Below are positions 24,575 through 33,047 of a DNA stretch of 61,607 nt, in pieces. The position numbers and the translations under genes are program-made. Origin of the DNA: GCA-020343675 sp964462945. Its GTDB lineage: Bacteria > Planctomycetota > Phycisphaerae > Sedimentisphaerales > Anaerobacaceae. Location of the stretch: NCBI GenBank assembly GCA_964462945.1, contig CAYWZW010000025.1, positions 1 through 61,607 on the forward strand, read 5' to 3'. How positions within the stretch are numbered: the stretch's first letter is position 1; each line of letters opens with the position of its first letter. The notes beneath the pieces were generated by a model. The model did not search any database. It saw only the letters and a program-made list of their open reading frames with translations, and was not told where the DNA came from.

Positions 24575-25480
24575 CTAAAACCTCGTTACGCTTCGCAACG
24601 TTTCCAGTCTTTTGTCGATATCGGCCTTGTCTGTGGATGTTAATCCAGCCAGCGAAAAATCAGCAATCGTGAACGAGGCGACCACCGTGCCGCAGGCGAC
24701 AGCCGTTTTCAGTGTCTCAAAGCCGGTCCTGCCCCTTTGTGCCAGATAGCCCATAAATCCGCCCGCGAAGCTGTCGCCGGCGCCTGTAGGGTCTTTGACG
24801 TCGGATGCCGGATAGGCCGGAAGAATGAACATCTGGCCGTCGGCGCTGCACATAATCGAGCCGGACTCGCCTTTCTTGATGACTACAACAGCCATACCCA
24901 TGTCCAGAATTTTTTTCGACGCCCTTATCAGGTTATGCTCGGCCGCCAGCAGCCGTGCTTCGTCCTCGTTGATAATCAGGCAATCAATCTTCTTCAGCAG
25001 GACCTTCACATCATCCAGGCGGCCCTGAATCCAGCAGTTCATCGTATCGGCGGCCACGAAAACCGGCTCCTCGATTTGCTCGAGCAGCTCAAGCTGAAGG
25101 GCCGGCGCCGTATTCGCCAGAAAGACAAATTCGCTGTCCTTGAATACGTCGGGCACCCGCGGCGGCGCTTCGGCCAGGACGTTCAATTCCAGGCGCTCCG
25201 TTGTCCTATCGTCCATATTATTGTGATATGCGCCCGTCCAGCGGAAGGTCTTGCTTTGCGGCCGTACTTCCAGGCCCGTCAGGTCAACGTTTCTGCCGGC
25301 GAAGACCTGCGCCAGATCGAATGGGCAATCCGAGCCGACAACGCCTACGAACCTTACCGGCGTAAAGAGACTCGCCGCCATGCTGAAATAGACGGATGAG
25401 CCGCCGAGACAGTTCTCACTGGCACCAAAAGGCGTCTTAACCGTATCAATTCCAATCGAACCCGTTACCAGCAATGACAT
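24575..25480 (-). CDS. PfkB-family carbohydrate kinase
   Basis: 301 residues, ribokinase-like. N-terminal GSIGIDTVKTPFG and LGGSSVYFSMAAS are substrate-side motifs; the anion hole and catalytic base are in DPTGAGDSFAGGFMGYLA (about 241-258). It phosphorylates a sugar or nucleoside with ATP. The exact substrate is not visible; sugar kinases with this short, aromatic-poor N-terminus include adenosine- and ribokinase-like members. Start ATG is 17 bases after gltX stops. Confidence 0.88.
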   Translation of the reverse strand: MSLLVTGSIGIDTVKTPFGASENCLGGSSVYFSMAASLFTPVRFVGVVGSDCPFDLAQVFAGRNVDLTGLEVRPQSKTFRWTGAYHNNMDDRTTERLELNVLAEAPPRVPDVFKDSEFVFLANTAPALQLELLEQIEEPVFVAADTMNCWIQGRLDDVKVLLKKIDCLIINEDEARLLAAEHNLIRASKKILDMGMAVVVIKKGESGSIMCSADGQMFILPAYPASDVKDPTGAGDSFAGGFMGYLAQRGRTGFETLKTAVACGTVVASFTIADFSLAGLTSTDKADIDKRLETLRSVTRF

Positions 25481-25497
25481 ATCTGCGCTCGTTCTGT

Positions 25498-27141
25498 TTA
25501 GGATTGTGTTCGCAACTTTCTCAGGGTGTTGTCTATTCTGTTCAGAGTCTTTTCTTTGCCTAACATTCGGACCGAATCAAAGATCGGCAGGCTGATTGTC
25601 GTTCCGCAAAGGGCGACGCGCAACGGCTGGGCCACCTTGCCCAGGCCAACCTGTTTTTCCTCAGCCAGGCCGCGAAGCATGTTCTCAATCGCCTGCTCAG
25701 TGAGCTCGTCCATCGCGGCAAGCTTATCGCGGACGATGGCCAGAATAGCCAGGCCGTCGTCTTTCAGCAGAACTTTCTTAACGGCTTTGTCATCATATTC
25801 AATCGTGCCGTTGTTCGAGAAGAGAAATCTGCTCTTACGCTCAATATCGGCCAGTGTCCGCGCCCCTTCACAGAGTTTTATGATTTTTGAGAGACGCTCA
25901 TCATCCGCCGAAGCCACCGGTGATTCGACTTCTTTTAAGTAATCCTTGAAGTGCTGTAGGAGTTTCTTTTCTGGAGTCATCTTTATGTGTTCGGTGTTGA
26001 AGGCAATGAGCTTCTGGCGGTCGAACAGGCTGTTTGATTTGGTCAGGCGCGACAGGTCGAAGGCTTTGATAAGCTCATCAACCGCCATAATCTCCCGATT
26101 GTCGCCGGGATTCCAGCCCAAAAGGGAAAGGAAATTCACCATCGTTTCGGGCAGATAGCCGCTCTTGAAGAAGTCAACGATATTGATCTCCGGCAGAGAA
26201 ACGCCAAGATACCGGGCCATTGCATCGATGTTGGGCATATCCGGCGTGGCTTTGCCCTTGATAAACGAATCGAGCTGGTCGGCGGTTATATCACCGGCCT
26301 CAGCGAGTTTCTCAAGGTCGATATTTTGCGCAGCCTTGATCGCCTTGCGAAGGGCCTCCGGGCGCTCGCGTTTGGAGAGCTTACCGCCGGTATCGCTGAC
26401 GGTGACGGACATGTGAGCGTATATCGGCAGCGGGACACCTGGAAACAATGCCTCCCACAGGGCCTGCTGGCCCGGCGTGTTGTTGAGGTGTTCCTGGCCG
26501 CGAATGACATGCGTGATTCTCATCAGGTGGTCATCGACCACGCAGGCGAAATTATAGGTCGGAAAGCCGTCGTTCTTCTGGATGATGAAGTCACCGATTT
26601 CGCTGGCGGCAAATGTGATCTCGCCGCGAACTGCATCCCGCACCACGATAGGGTCCTCCTGCGGGACTGCAAAACGGACGGCAACGGACCGGCCTTCGGC
26701 GCGGGCCCTCTGGGCTTTCTGGGCGCTGGGGAAGTCCTTGGGGCGCGAGTACGAGAAGCCCTTCTTCTGGGCCTCAGCCTCCTCCCGAAGCTCGTCGAGC
26801 TCTTGCGGAGTATCGAAACAGTAGTAGGCTTTCTTCTCGTCGAGGAGCGTGTCGATGTACCTGTCGTAGATGTGCTTTCGCTGCGATTGCAGGTACGGCC
26901 CGCCGGGTCCGCCGACTTCGGGGCCTTCGTCCCACTGGATGCCAAGCCATTTCAGATCGTCCATGACCTGTTGCATGGCGGTTGGTGTATTGCGCTTCTG
27001 GTCGGTGTCTTCGATGCGGAGGATGAACGTTCCGCCCGTCCGCCGCGCCCAAAGCCAGTTAAAAAGGGCGGTTCTGGCCCCACCCACGTGCAAATAACCC
27101 GTCGGCGACGGTGCAAAACGTGTTACTACCTTCTCCGGCAT
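25498..27141 (-). CDS. gltX: glutamate--tRNA ligase
   Basis: 547 residues, class I synthetase. FAPSPTGYLHVGGARTALFN carries the HIGH-type motif (residues about 9-20), GGKLSKRERPEALR the KMSKS-type motif. It charges tRNA-Glu. A C-terminal anticodon-binding region is intact. A separate GlnRS gene at 38727-40484 suggests that Gln-tRNA is made directly, so this enzyme is probably discriminating (inference). First gene of the five-gene minus-strand operon ending in alaS. Confidence 0.96.
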   Translation of the reverse strand: MPEKVVTRFAPSPTGYLHVGGARTALFNWLWARRTGGTFILRIEDTDQKRNTPTAMQQVMDDLKWLGIQWDEGPEVGGPGGPYLQSQRKHIYDRYIDTLLDEKKAYYCFDTPQELDELREEAEAQKKGFSYSRPKDFPSAQKAQRARAEGRSVAVRFAVPQEDPIVVRDAVRGEITFAASEIGDFIIQKNDGFPTYNFACVVDDHLMRITHVIRGQEHLNNTPGQQALWEALFPGVPLPIYAHMSVTVSDTGGKLSKRERPEALRKAIKAAQNIDLEKLAEAGDITADQLDSFIKGKATPDMPNIDAMARYLGVSLPEINIVDFFKSGYLPETMVNFLSLLGWNPGDNREIMAVDELIKAFDLSRLTKSNSLFDRQKLIAFNTEHIKMTPEKKLLQHFKDYLKEVESPVASADDERLSKIIKLCEGARTLADIERKSRFLFSNNGTIEYDDKAVKKVLLKDDGLAILAIVRDKLAAMDELTEQAIENMLRGLAEEKQVGLGKVAQPLRVALCGTTISLPIFDSVRMLGKEKTLNRIDNTLRKLRTQS

Positions 27142-27185
27142 AACTTATGGTTCCTCGACGCTAAGCGAAATTTGCGAAAAAAGCC

Positions 27186-27214
27186 ACTTTAAGCCGGCAA
27201 GCGCCGCTTGTCAA
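27186..27214 (-). promoter_or_regulatory. sigma-70-type promoter of the gltX-alaS operon
   Basis: On the minus strand: TTGACA (27214-27209), a 17-base spacer and TAAAGT (27191-27186). Transcription would start near 27179, about 40 bases before the gltX ATG. Confidence 0.65.
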
Positions 27215-27357
27215 GCGCGATGAAGGATTGCTTTTTGTCGGCGGGAAAGGAAAAACCTTGGCCGGCTTCACCGGTGACAACTCGCGCATCAGTCCCGATA
27301 ATAAGATGCGGGCCTATAGAAAGCCTCCCCCGGCATTGCATGAGGCCTACCTCATCC

Positions 27358-27460
27358 TTCGATATTCCTGCTTCGATATTCGACATTCAATCGACAGATC
27401 GTGGCTGAGCCATGAGTTTCTGAATAATGAATATCCAATAACGAATATCGAATATCGAAG
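27358..27460. repeat. empty inverted heptamer repeat upstream of rodA
   Basis: The left arm (27358-27392) is TTCGATA, TTCCTGC, TTCGATA, TTCGACA, TTCAATC. The right arm (27422-27456) is GAATAAT, GAATATC, CAATAAC, GAATATC, GAATATC, followed by GAAG. CTTCGATATTCGACATTC (27371-27388) pairs with 27443-27460 at 17 of 18 positions. Only 29 bases separate the arms and they hold no gene. The upstream reading frame of rodA runs through this repeat and is not real coding sequence. Confidence 0.75.
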
Positions 27461-27554
27461 TAACAGACAAAACAAGCGGACAATTTCTGCTGCCGCCGGC
27501 CCAGGACAGCCGAATATATATTCGAGAAGAAGTCTTGGGCTACAGCAGGACAGA

Positions 27555-28751
27555 ATGGTTGTCGCGACAAGGAATAATCCGGTCTCTGATTGTATCGCAA
27601 TGGTTGTCGTTCTCTTGATGGCGGTTGGCACGGTCTTTGTCTTTTCGGCCGGGGCCAATATCGGTCAGGGGTTTGATCTTCAAAGGTTCTACGACTATCC
27701 CGGCTTGCGACAGATTCTTTTTTCCCCGCTGGCGTGCCTAGTCATGTATGTGGTCTCTCGCTGCGATTATCACAGGCTGAGCCTTGCCCACGGCTGGTTA
27801 AGAAATCCGACCAGCTATTTGTTGGTCCTGAGCATCGTGCTGCTGGCGATTGTCTTGTCGCAGAGATTTTACCCTGCGCTGCCGGGATTTGTTCCAAAGA
27901 TAAATCAGCACTACCGCTGGCTGCGAATCCCGGTCGGCCCCATAGCGGTCAGTTTCCAGCCGTCCGAGCTGGCTAAATGGGCGGCCGTTTTCTTTTTAGC
28001 CGCCGTGTGTGATAAGTTCGGAGATGACATCAGGTCATACTGGAAAAGGTTTGTCCCGATTTGCTCTGTTGTCGGTGTGGTCATCGCGCTGGTGATTGCA
28101 GAAGACTTCGGCACGGCGGCCTTCATAGCCCTGTTGGCCTTCTTGATGTTAGTCATAGCAGGCGCAAAATGGTGGCATGTTCTGACCCCTTTGCCATTTG
28201 GCGCGGTCGCCTTTTTCTTCATGCTGATTCGCTCGCCGACCCGAATGAGGCGAATCGCCGCGTTTTTGAGCCCCGATCAGTGGACCGATTCGGCCGCCTA
28301 TCAGGCGAACCAGTCACTCGTTGCCTTGGGCTCCGGCGGACTGTGGGGCAAAGGATTAGGCCGAGGGATCTGCAAATACGGCCATTTGCCCGAAGATACT
28401 ACGGATTTTATCTTCGCAATCATCGGTGAGGAACTTGGCTTCGTCGGAAACGCAGCCGTTATTCTGCTGTTTATCGTGCTTATCGGGCTGGGCATCCTGA
28501 TCGTTATTCGCTGCCGGGACCGGTTCGGCCGGCTCCTGGCCGGCGGGATTGTCCTGGCAATCGCCGTTCAGGCGGCCCTCAACATCGGCGTCGTCACGGT
28601 GGTCCTGCCGACAAAAGGCATCCCGCTGCCGTTTGTAAGTGCCGGAGGGACAAGTATGTTGCTGTCGGCAGCCGCCGTCGGCGTGCTGCTGAATATCGCC
28701 AGACAATCCGCCGCCGCACCCTCCCCGCGGGAGTATTCATCCACGGACTGA
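27555..28751 (+). CDS. RodA/FtsW-type SEDS peptidoglycan polymerase
   Basis: 398 residues with about ten membrane segments. The SEDS signatures are GPIAVSFQPSELAK, the AEDFGTA loop (catalytic Asp region), SLVALGSGGLWGKGLGRG, PEDTTDFIFAIIGEELGF and LPFVSAGGTSML near the C-terminus. SEDS proteins polymerise lipid II glycan strands with a partner class B PBP. FtsW or RodA cannot be decided by eye. The ATG at 27555 follows AGGA by 6 bases; the 109 codons upstream are repeat and intergenic. Its presence supports a peptidoglycan wall in this organism. Confidence 0.9.
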   Translation: MVVATRNNPVSDCIAMVVVLLMAVGTVFVFSAGANIGQGFDLQRFYDYPGLRQILFSPLACLVMYVVSRCDYHRLSLAHGWLRNPTSYLLVLSIVLLAIVLSQRFYPALPGFVPKINQHYRWLRIPVGPIAVSFQPSELAKWAAVFFLAAVCDKFGDDIRSYWKRFVPICSVVGVVIALVIAEDFGTAAFIALLAFLMLVIAGAKWWHVLTPLPFGAVAFFFMLIRSPTRMRRIAAFLSPDQWTDSAAYQANQSLVALGSGGLWGKGLGRGICKYGHLPEDTTDFIFAIIGEELGFVGNAAVILLFIVLIGLGILIVIRCRDRFGRLLAGGIVLAIAVQAALNIGVVTVVLPTKGIPLPFVSAGGTSMLLSAAAVGVLLNIARQSAAAPSPREYSSTD

Positions 28752-28755
28752 GCGG

Positions 28756-28791
28756 GACTCGTCTCGGCGAAGGGCCGAGCCGCAGCCGGAC
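28756..28791 (+). repeat. REP-like palindrome, family A copy 2
   Basis: GACTCGTCTCGGCGAAGGGC continues CGAGCCGCAGCCGGAC. The CTCGGC/GCCGAG hairpin lies between the convergent rodA/ftsW and kinase genes, where it could also act as a weak bidirectional terminator. Confidence 0.6.
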
Positions 28792-28811
28792 TGTATGTCC
28801 GCAACGGTCCG

Positions 28812-30641
28812 TCACTTCAGGCTGTTGAGCAGGGTAATGCCGGAGAGTGATGCCATAAGAATTCCCACTACGGCAAGCCCTGCATCCAGGAGATGCTCCC
28901 GATAGGGTCGAATGCTCCTCATGACTGCCACCCCCAGGAAGATGGCGAAAAAGGCGGACAGAAAGACGAAGACAAACCTGCTGGCAAAAGTCAAACCAAG
29001 GGACGCTAAGAGTGTGCTCACGAATCCAAGTACAAACGATCCGACGGCCATTTGGCGGGTCTTGCCCGGCGGGGCGGCATGAGGCTGCTTTGAGCCTGGC
29101 TGCTTTTCGCTTAATATCCGTTCGACCTCCGCCTTGCCGCGGGTGAATGCCTCTTTCACATCGCCGGCGGCTGAAACCGCGAAGTCGCGGACTTTCGGGG
29201 GTACTGCCACTTCGATACGCTCCTGACCGAAGGCGGCTTTCACTTTCCTATCCCTCATCACGACCAATGCCCAGATTCCCATGGGCAGTCCAACAACGGA
29301 GCCTGGAGAGAACGGGAATAGAGCCAGGATGCCGCCCACCAGGGCCAGGCGGTGAGACCGCAGTTGCATCAGATTCCAGCCGCCCAAGAGAACAAAGACG
29401 GCGTATGCCACAGTGGCGACCACTATAACGACCCTCGCGGCACCAGGCAAAAAATCCAATCTGGCGAGCTGCCCGGAGAAGCCTTTTGCCAGCAGCGAAA
29501 AGACCGCTGCTATCACGAGGCCGACGGCGGCCAGGCAGTTGATGCCCCCCGCAACCAGCAAGCCCGCCGCCGGAATCCACACGCGATGCCGAATAGCTTG
29601 CGTATCGTCGGCACCCGCCGCATCCCGCGATACCTTGCCCGCCGGTTCTGCCGCCGGGCTTTTGGACGAAATGGTCTCCACGTCAATCTTCACCTCGGAG
29701 GCGTGCTGATAACGGCGATCGGGCTCCTTTTCCAGGGTCTTGAGCACGACTTCGTCCAGCCGGACATCAACATGGACCTTTGTGGAGGGCAGCGGAAACC
29801 GCCCAAGCGGCAGCTCGCCCGTCAGCATCTCGTAGAATACGACGCCCAGCGAGTAGATGTCCGCCCGATGATCGACCAGGTGCGGGTGCTCGATTTGCTC
29901 CGGGGCCATGTAATGCGGCGTGCCCATTCTCTGCCCGGCTCTTGTGAGTGTATAAACGGTCGCCGGCTGGTCCAGCAGCTTGGCCAGGCCGAAATCGGCG
30001 ATTTTGGTCTGCCCTTTCTTGTTCAGCAAGATGTTCTCGGGCTTGATGTCTCGATGCACGATTCCCTCCTCATGGGCGTATTGCAAGGCCTCACAAATCT
30101 GCGGTACGACAGCCAGCGCCTCGGATGGTGAAAGCTGCCCTGCCCGGATCACGTGCCGCAGATCGGTCCCATCCACGAACTCCATGACGAAGTAGTACAG
30201 GCCGGCCTCGGTATGCCCAAAATCGTAAACCATGACGATGCCCGGATGGCTCAGCCTGGCCAGGGAGCGTGCCTCGCGCGTGAAACGTTCGGCAAAGGCT
30301 TCGGTCTGGCCGACCTGTGGGGGCAGAATTTTCAGAGCAATCAGTCGGTCGAGCTGTTTTTGGCGGGCTTTGTACACGGCCCCCATCCCCCCCTGCCCCA
30401 GCAGCTCGAGGATTTCAAGCTGGGGAAACTGCTCGGCCAATACGCTTGGCTCGGGCGCAATGAACCCCCCTGGCGGCGTGATGCTCGCGGGAACATCACT
30501 CCGCTGGTCTGATGCGGCGGCGCGGTCCGCCTCGGCGCCGGTGGGCAGGCCCAGCTTCATCAAACATTGCGGACAAAGTCCCTGCGGGGCGTCGGCCGGC
30601 AGCGAACTGCCGCACTCGGAACAATGTCTCTCTTCAGCCAT
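28812..30641 (-). CDS. membrane serine/threonine protein kinase with N-terminal zinc ribbon
   Basis: 609 residues. An N-terminal zinc ribbon (CSECGSSL...CPQCLMKLGL, about 8-35) is followed by a Hanks kinase domain (about 78-345) with LGQGGMGAVYKA, IALKILP (Lys), IVHRDIKPENILL, ADFGLA and GTPHYMAPEQIEHP, all intact. After about 365 come membrane segments and a hydrophobic C-terminus. The start is moved to the ATG with AGGAG upstream. It faces the ECF sigma gene, 111 bases upstream on the same strand: the paired kinase/ECF arrangement typical of planctomycetes, where the kinase is thought to control the sigma factor. Confidence 0.93.
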   Translation of the reverse strand: MAEERHCSECGSSLPADAPQGLCPQCLMKLGLPTGAEADRAAASDQRSDVPASITPPGGFIAPEPSVLAEQFPQLEILELLGQGGMGAVYKARQKQLDRLIALKILPPQVGQTEAFAERFTREARSLARLSHPGIVMVYDFGHTEAGLYYFVMEFVDGTDLRHVIRAGQLSPSEALAVVPQICEALQYAHEEGIVHRDIKPENILLNKKGQTKIADFGLAKLLDQPATVYTLTRAGQRMGTPHYMAPEQIEHPHLVDHRADIYSLGVVFYEMLTGELPLGRFPLPSTKVHVDVRLDEVVLKTLEKEPDRRYQHASEVKIDVETISSKSPAAEPAGKVSRDAAGADDTQAIRHRVWIPAAGLLVAGGINCLAAVGLVIAAVFSLLAKGFSGQLARLDFLPGAARVVIVVATVAYAVFVLLGGWNLMQLRSHRLALVGGILALFPFSPGSVVGLPMGIWALVVMRDRKVKAAFGQERIEVAVPPKVRDFAVSAAGDVKEAFTRGKAEVERILSEKQPGSKQPHAAPPGKTRQMAVGSFVLGFVSTLLASLGLTFASRFVFVFLSAFFAIFLGVAVMRSIRPYREHLLDAGLAVVGILMASLSGITLLNSLK

Positions 30642-30752
30642 AGCGGCATCTCCTTTCAATTTTCCGGTTGCTTCCACGTACTACTTAAGCAAACCAGCCG
30701 AAAGGTTACACGCCATTAAGCCTTTTTTCCAGACGATGCCGGATCCGCACCC

Positions 30753-31502
30753 TCAGCAGGCCAGGGCCGAGAACAGGTGCCGAATCTCCTCGTCAATCTG
30801 GTCCTGCGTGGCTACCGTCTGGGCGATCTCATCGCGCAACAGCTCGCGGTAGCGCCGCCGCAGGCGGTGCACGGCAACCTTCACGGCCCCCTCGCTCATC
30901 TGGAGTTCGGCTGCCACTTTGTGGTACGCGACGGCGTCTTTCCCCGCGGTAAGGTACGTCTTCAAGCGGTCGAACTGTTGCTGCTTGTTCGAGGCAGCGG
31001 CCTCAGCCGCAAGCCGGGCCATCGCCCGATCCAGCACGGTAAGCGCCCAGGACCGCTCGAACAGCTTCTCCGGCGACAATTCGTCGCGGGGTTCGAGGGC
31101 GTACTGAGCTTCGGCGCTGCGACTGTCGAGAGAAAGAACGGTGCGGCCTCCTCCGCGTTTCCGGGCGCCGGCCCGGGCGCGCTCGTTGGCTATGAAGTGC
31201 TTGAGTGCGGCCAGCAAGAAGGAGCGGAATTTGCCGCGTCCCGGCTCGGCTAAGCGTAGCCCATGCTTCTCCAGCAGGCAGGCAAGAAACGCCTGGGTGT
31301 GGTCCTCGGCCTGGTGAGTGTCGTAGCCGTGTCGCCGCAAATACGCGTACAGCGGAAACCAGTACGTCCGGCACAGCGACTCCAGAGCCTGCTGGTAGTG
31401 GGCGGATTCAGGCCGGGACGCCGATAAGACGACGCTCCAGTGCGTCGTCGCGAAGCGACCGGCCCCCGATGGAGCCGAATTCTTGGCCGGGTCATCTGAC
31501 AT
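30753..31502 (-). CDS. ECF-type RNA polymerase sigma factor (planctomycete STK-associated group)
   Basis: 249 residues. TTHWSVVLSA and LCRTYWFPLYAYLRRHGYD...AEDHTQAFLACLLEK are region 2; HFIANERARAGARKRGGG ends it; region 4 is LKTYLTAGKDAVAYHKVAAELQMSEGAVKVAVHRLRRRYRELLRDEIAQTV with a helix-turn-helix. It directs transcription of an unknown regulon. The start at 31502 (MSDDPAKN) follows AAGG; an upstream ATG gives 25 more residues. It precedes the kinase gene on the same strand, so the two are likely one regulatory unit. Confidence 0.92.
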   Translation of the reverse strand: MSDDPAKNSAPSGAGRFATTHWSVVLSASRPESAHYQQALESLCRTYWFPLYAYLRRHGYDTHQAEDHTQAFLACLLEKHGLRLAEPGRGKFRSFLLAALKHFIANERARAGARKRGGGRTVLSLDSRSAEAQYALEPRDELSPEKLFERSWALTVLDRAMARLAAEAAASNKQQQFDRLKTYLTAGKDAVAYHKVAAELQMSEGAVKVAVHRLRRRYRELLRDEIAQTVATQDQIDEEIRHLFSALAC

Positions 31503-31661
31503 TTTACTGCAACCTTCTTTTGACAGCGATGGCGGACCTGACGACATCATGATAGATGATTTGCCGAAAAGATGCAATTAGCTCGAAAGGAGCTTTACAG
31601 TCAAGCGTGAGGCAAACGACGAGATCCGCCGCACGAGCTGCCGGATGCAAGGATAAATCTT

Positions 31662-31690
31662 TTGACAATCTACATTGCCGGCGTTAGACT
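31662..31690 (+). promoter_or_regulatory. sigma-70-type promoter for aldose epimerase
   Basis: TTGACA, a 17-base spacer and TAGACT; start near 31697, about 50 bases before the ATG at 31748. Confidence 0.7.
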
Positions 31691-31747
31691 GCGCGCAGCT
31701 TGTGCAATTCGTACAAACACGAACATTTTCAAGAAGGGAGTACGAAA

Positions 31748-32911
31748 ATGAGAGCGAAAATCTTGATCAATCTGATCTTGTCAATCGCGTCAATTGCCAT
31801 GTTCGGCTGCAAAGAAAAGGGGCCGACTTCAGCGCAAGGCCGGGCTGGAGATAAGGAGACCAAGCCGATGAGCGCTCGCAAAGAATCTTTTGGGCAGATG
31901 CCCGACGGCACACAAGTGGATTTGTACGCCCTGGCCAATGCCAAGGGTATGAAGGCCGGGATTATCAACTATGGCGCGATCCTGGTCTCACTGGAGGTCC
32001 CGGACCGCGACGGGAATCTGGCTGATGTCACCTTGGGCTACGACAGCTTAGACGATTACCTCAAGCGGGGCGGCCTTTTCGGCGCCGTGGTCGGGCGGTA
32101 TGCGAATCGCATCGGCGGCGCCAAATTCACACTCAACGGCATTGAGTACAAATTGCTGGCGAACAACAAGCCCAACCACATCCACGGCGGCAAGAAAGGA
32201 TTCGACAAAGTGGTATGGAGGCTTGAGGACATAAGAGCCGAGGGCAACGAGGCCGTGGTGAAATTGAGCTACGTCAGCGAGGACGGCGAAGAAGGTTATC
32301 CGGGCAATCTGGCGTGCAGCGTGACATATACGCTGACCAACGACAACGAATTGAAGATCAGCTACGAAGCCGAGACGGACAAAACCACTGTGGTCAACCT
32401 GACGAATCACAGCTATTTCAATCTCGCCGGCCATGGGACCGGCGACGTGCTCGGTCATGTCCTCATGCTCAACGCCGACAAGTACACCGTCTTCGACGAC
32501 GCTTTGATACCCACCGGAGAAATCCGAAGCGTCAAAAATACACCGCTCGATTTTACCTCGCCGACGGCCATCGGCTCGCGGATCGGCGAAGTCGGGGCCG
32601 GCTACGACCAAAACTACGTGCTGAACGGCGGCGGGGGCTCATTGGCTCTGTGCGCAAGCGTGTACGAGCCGACCGGCGGACGAGTCATGGAAGTCCACAC
32701 GACCGAGCCGGGTGTCCAGCTCTATACCGGCAACTGGCTCAGTAGCTCCGTCACGGGCAAGGACGCCAAAGTGTATAACAAACACGGCGGCTTCTGTTTG
32801 GAGACCCAGCACTTCCCGGATTCACCGAACAAACCCAACTTCCCCTCCGTCGTTCTCAGTCCGGGGCAAAAGTTCGCCACGGTCACCGTGTTCAAATTCT
32901 CCACCCGATGA
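31748..32911 (+). CDS. galM: aldose 1-epimerase (mutarotase), lipoprotein
   Basis: 387 residues. MRAKILINLILSIASIAMFGC is a lipoprotein signal with lipobox Cys21, so the enzyme is exported and membrane-anchored, not cytosolic as in E. coli. Epimerase motifs are GYDSLDDYL, GRYANRI, NKPNHIHGG (His), TNHSYFNLAGHG (catalytic His), GVQLYTGNWL and FCLETQHFPDSPNKPNFPS (catalytic Glu near residue 355). It interconverts alpha and beta anomers of hexoses. GGGAG precedes the ATG; a separate promoter lies upstream. Confidence 0.94.
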   Translation: MRAKILINLILSIASIAMFGCKEKGPTSAQGRAGDKETKPMSARKESFGQMPDGTQVDLYALANAKGMKAGIINYGAILVSLEVPDRDGNLADVTLGYDSLDDYLKRGGLFGAVVGRYANRIGGAKFTLNGIEYKLLANNKPNHIHGGKKGFDKVVWRLEDIRAEGNEAVVKLSYVSEDGEEGYPGNLACSVTYTLTNDNELKISYEAETDKTTVVNLTNHSYFNLAGHGTGDVLGHVLMLNADKYTVFDDALIPTGEIRSVKNTPLDFTSPTAIGSRIGEVGAGYDQNYVLNGGGGSLALCASVYEPTGGRVMEVHTTEPGVQLYTGNWLSSSVTGKDAKVYNKHGGFCLETQHFPDSPNKPNFPSVVLSPGQKFATVTVFKFSTR

Positions 32912-32944
32912 GCCAGCACGAATGACCCAGATTAGCACTTTCGG

Positions 32945-33047
32945 TGTCATTCTGAACGGAGCGCAGCGCAGTGAAGAATCTGGGTTTCGTTGGCCAGATT
33001 CTTCGGCTTCGCCTCAGACGCCGTCCTGAGCTTGCCGAAGGGATGAC
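32945..33047. repeat. intergenic inverted repeat (GTCATTC...GATGAC type)
   Basis: GTGTCATTCTGAACGGAG opens and GGGATGAC closes the element; GAAGAATCTGG (32973-32983) pairs with CCAGATTCTTC (32994-33004). Its right end overlaps the stop and last ten or so codons of the UDP-sugar pyrophosphorylase gene. Confidence 0.65.

Noticed and set aside
27228..27554. N-terminal extension of the RodA/FtsW gene
   Set aside because: The open frame continues upstream, but it translates the inverted heptamer repeat; a ribosome-binding site and normal family length support the ATG at 27555.
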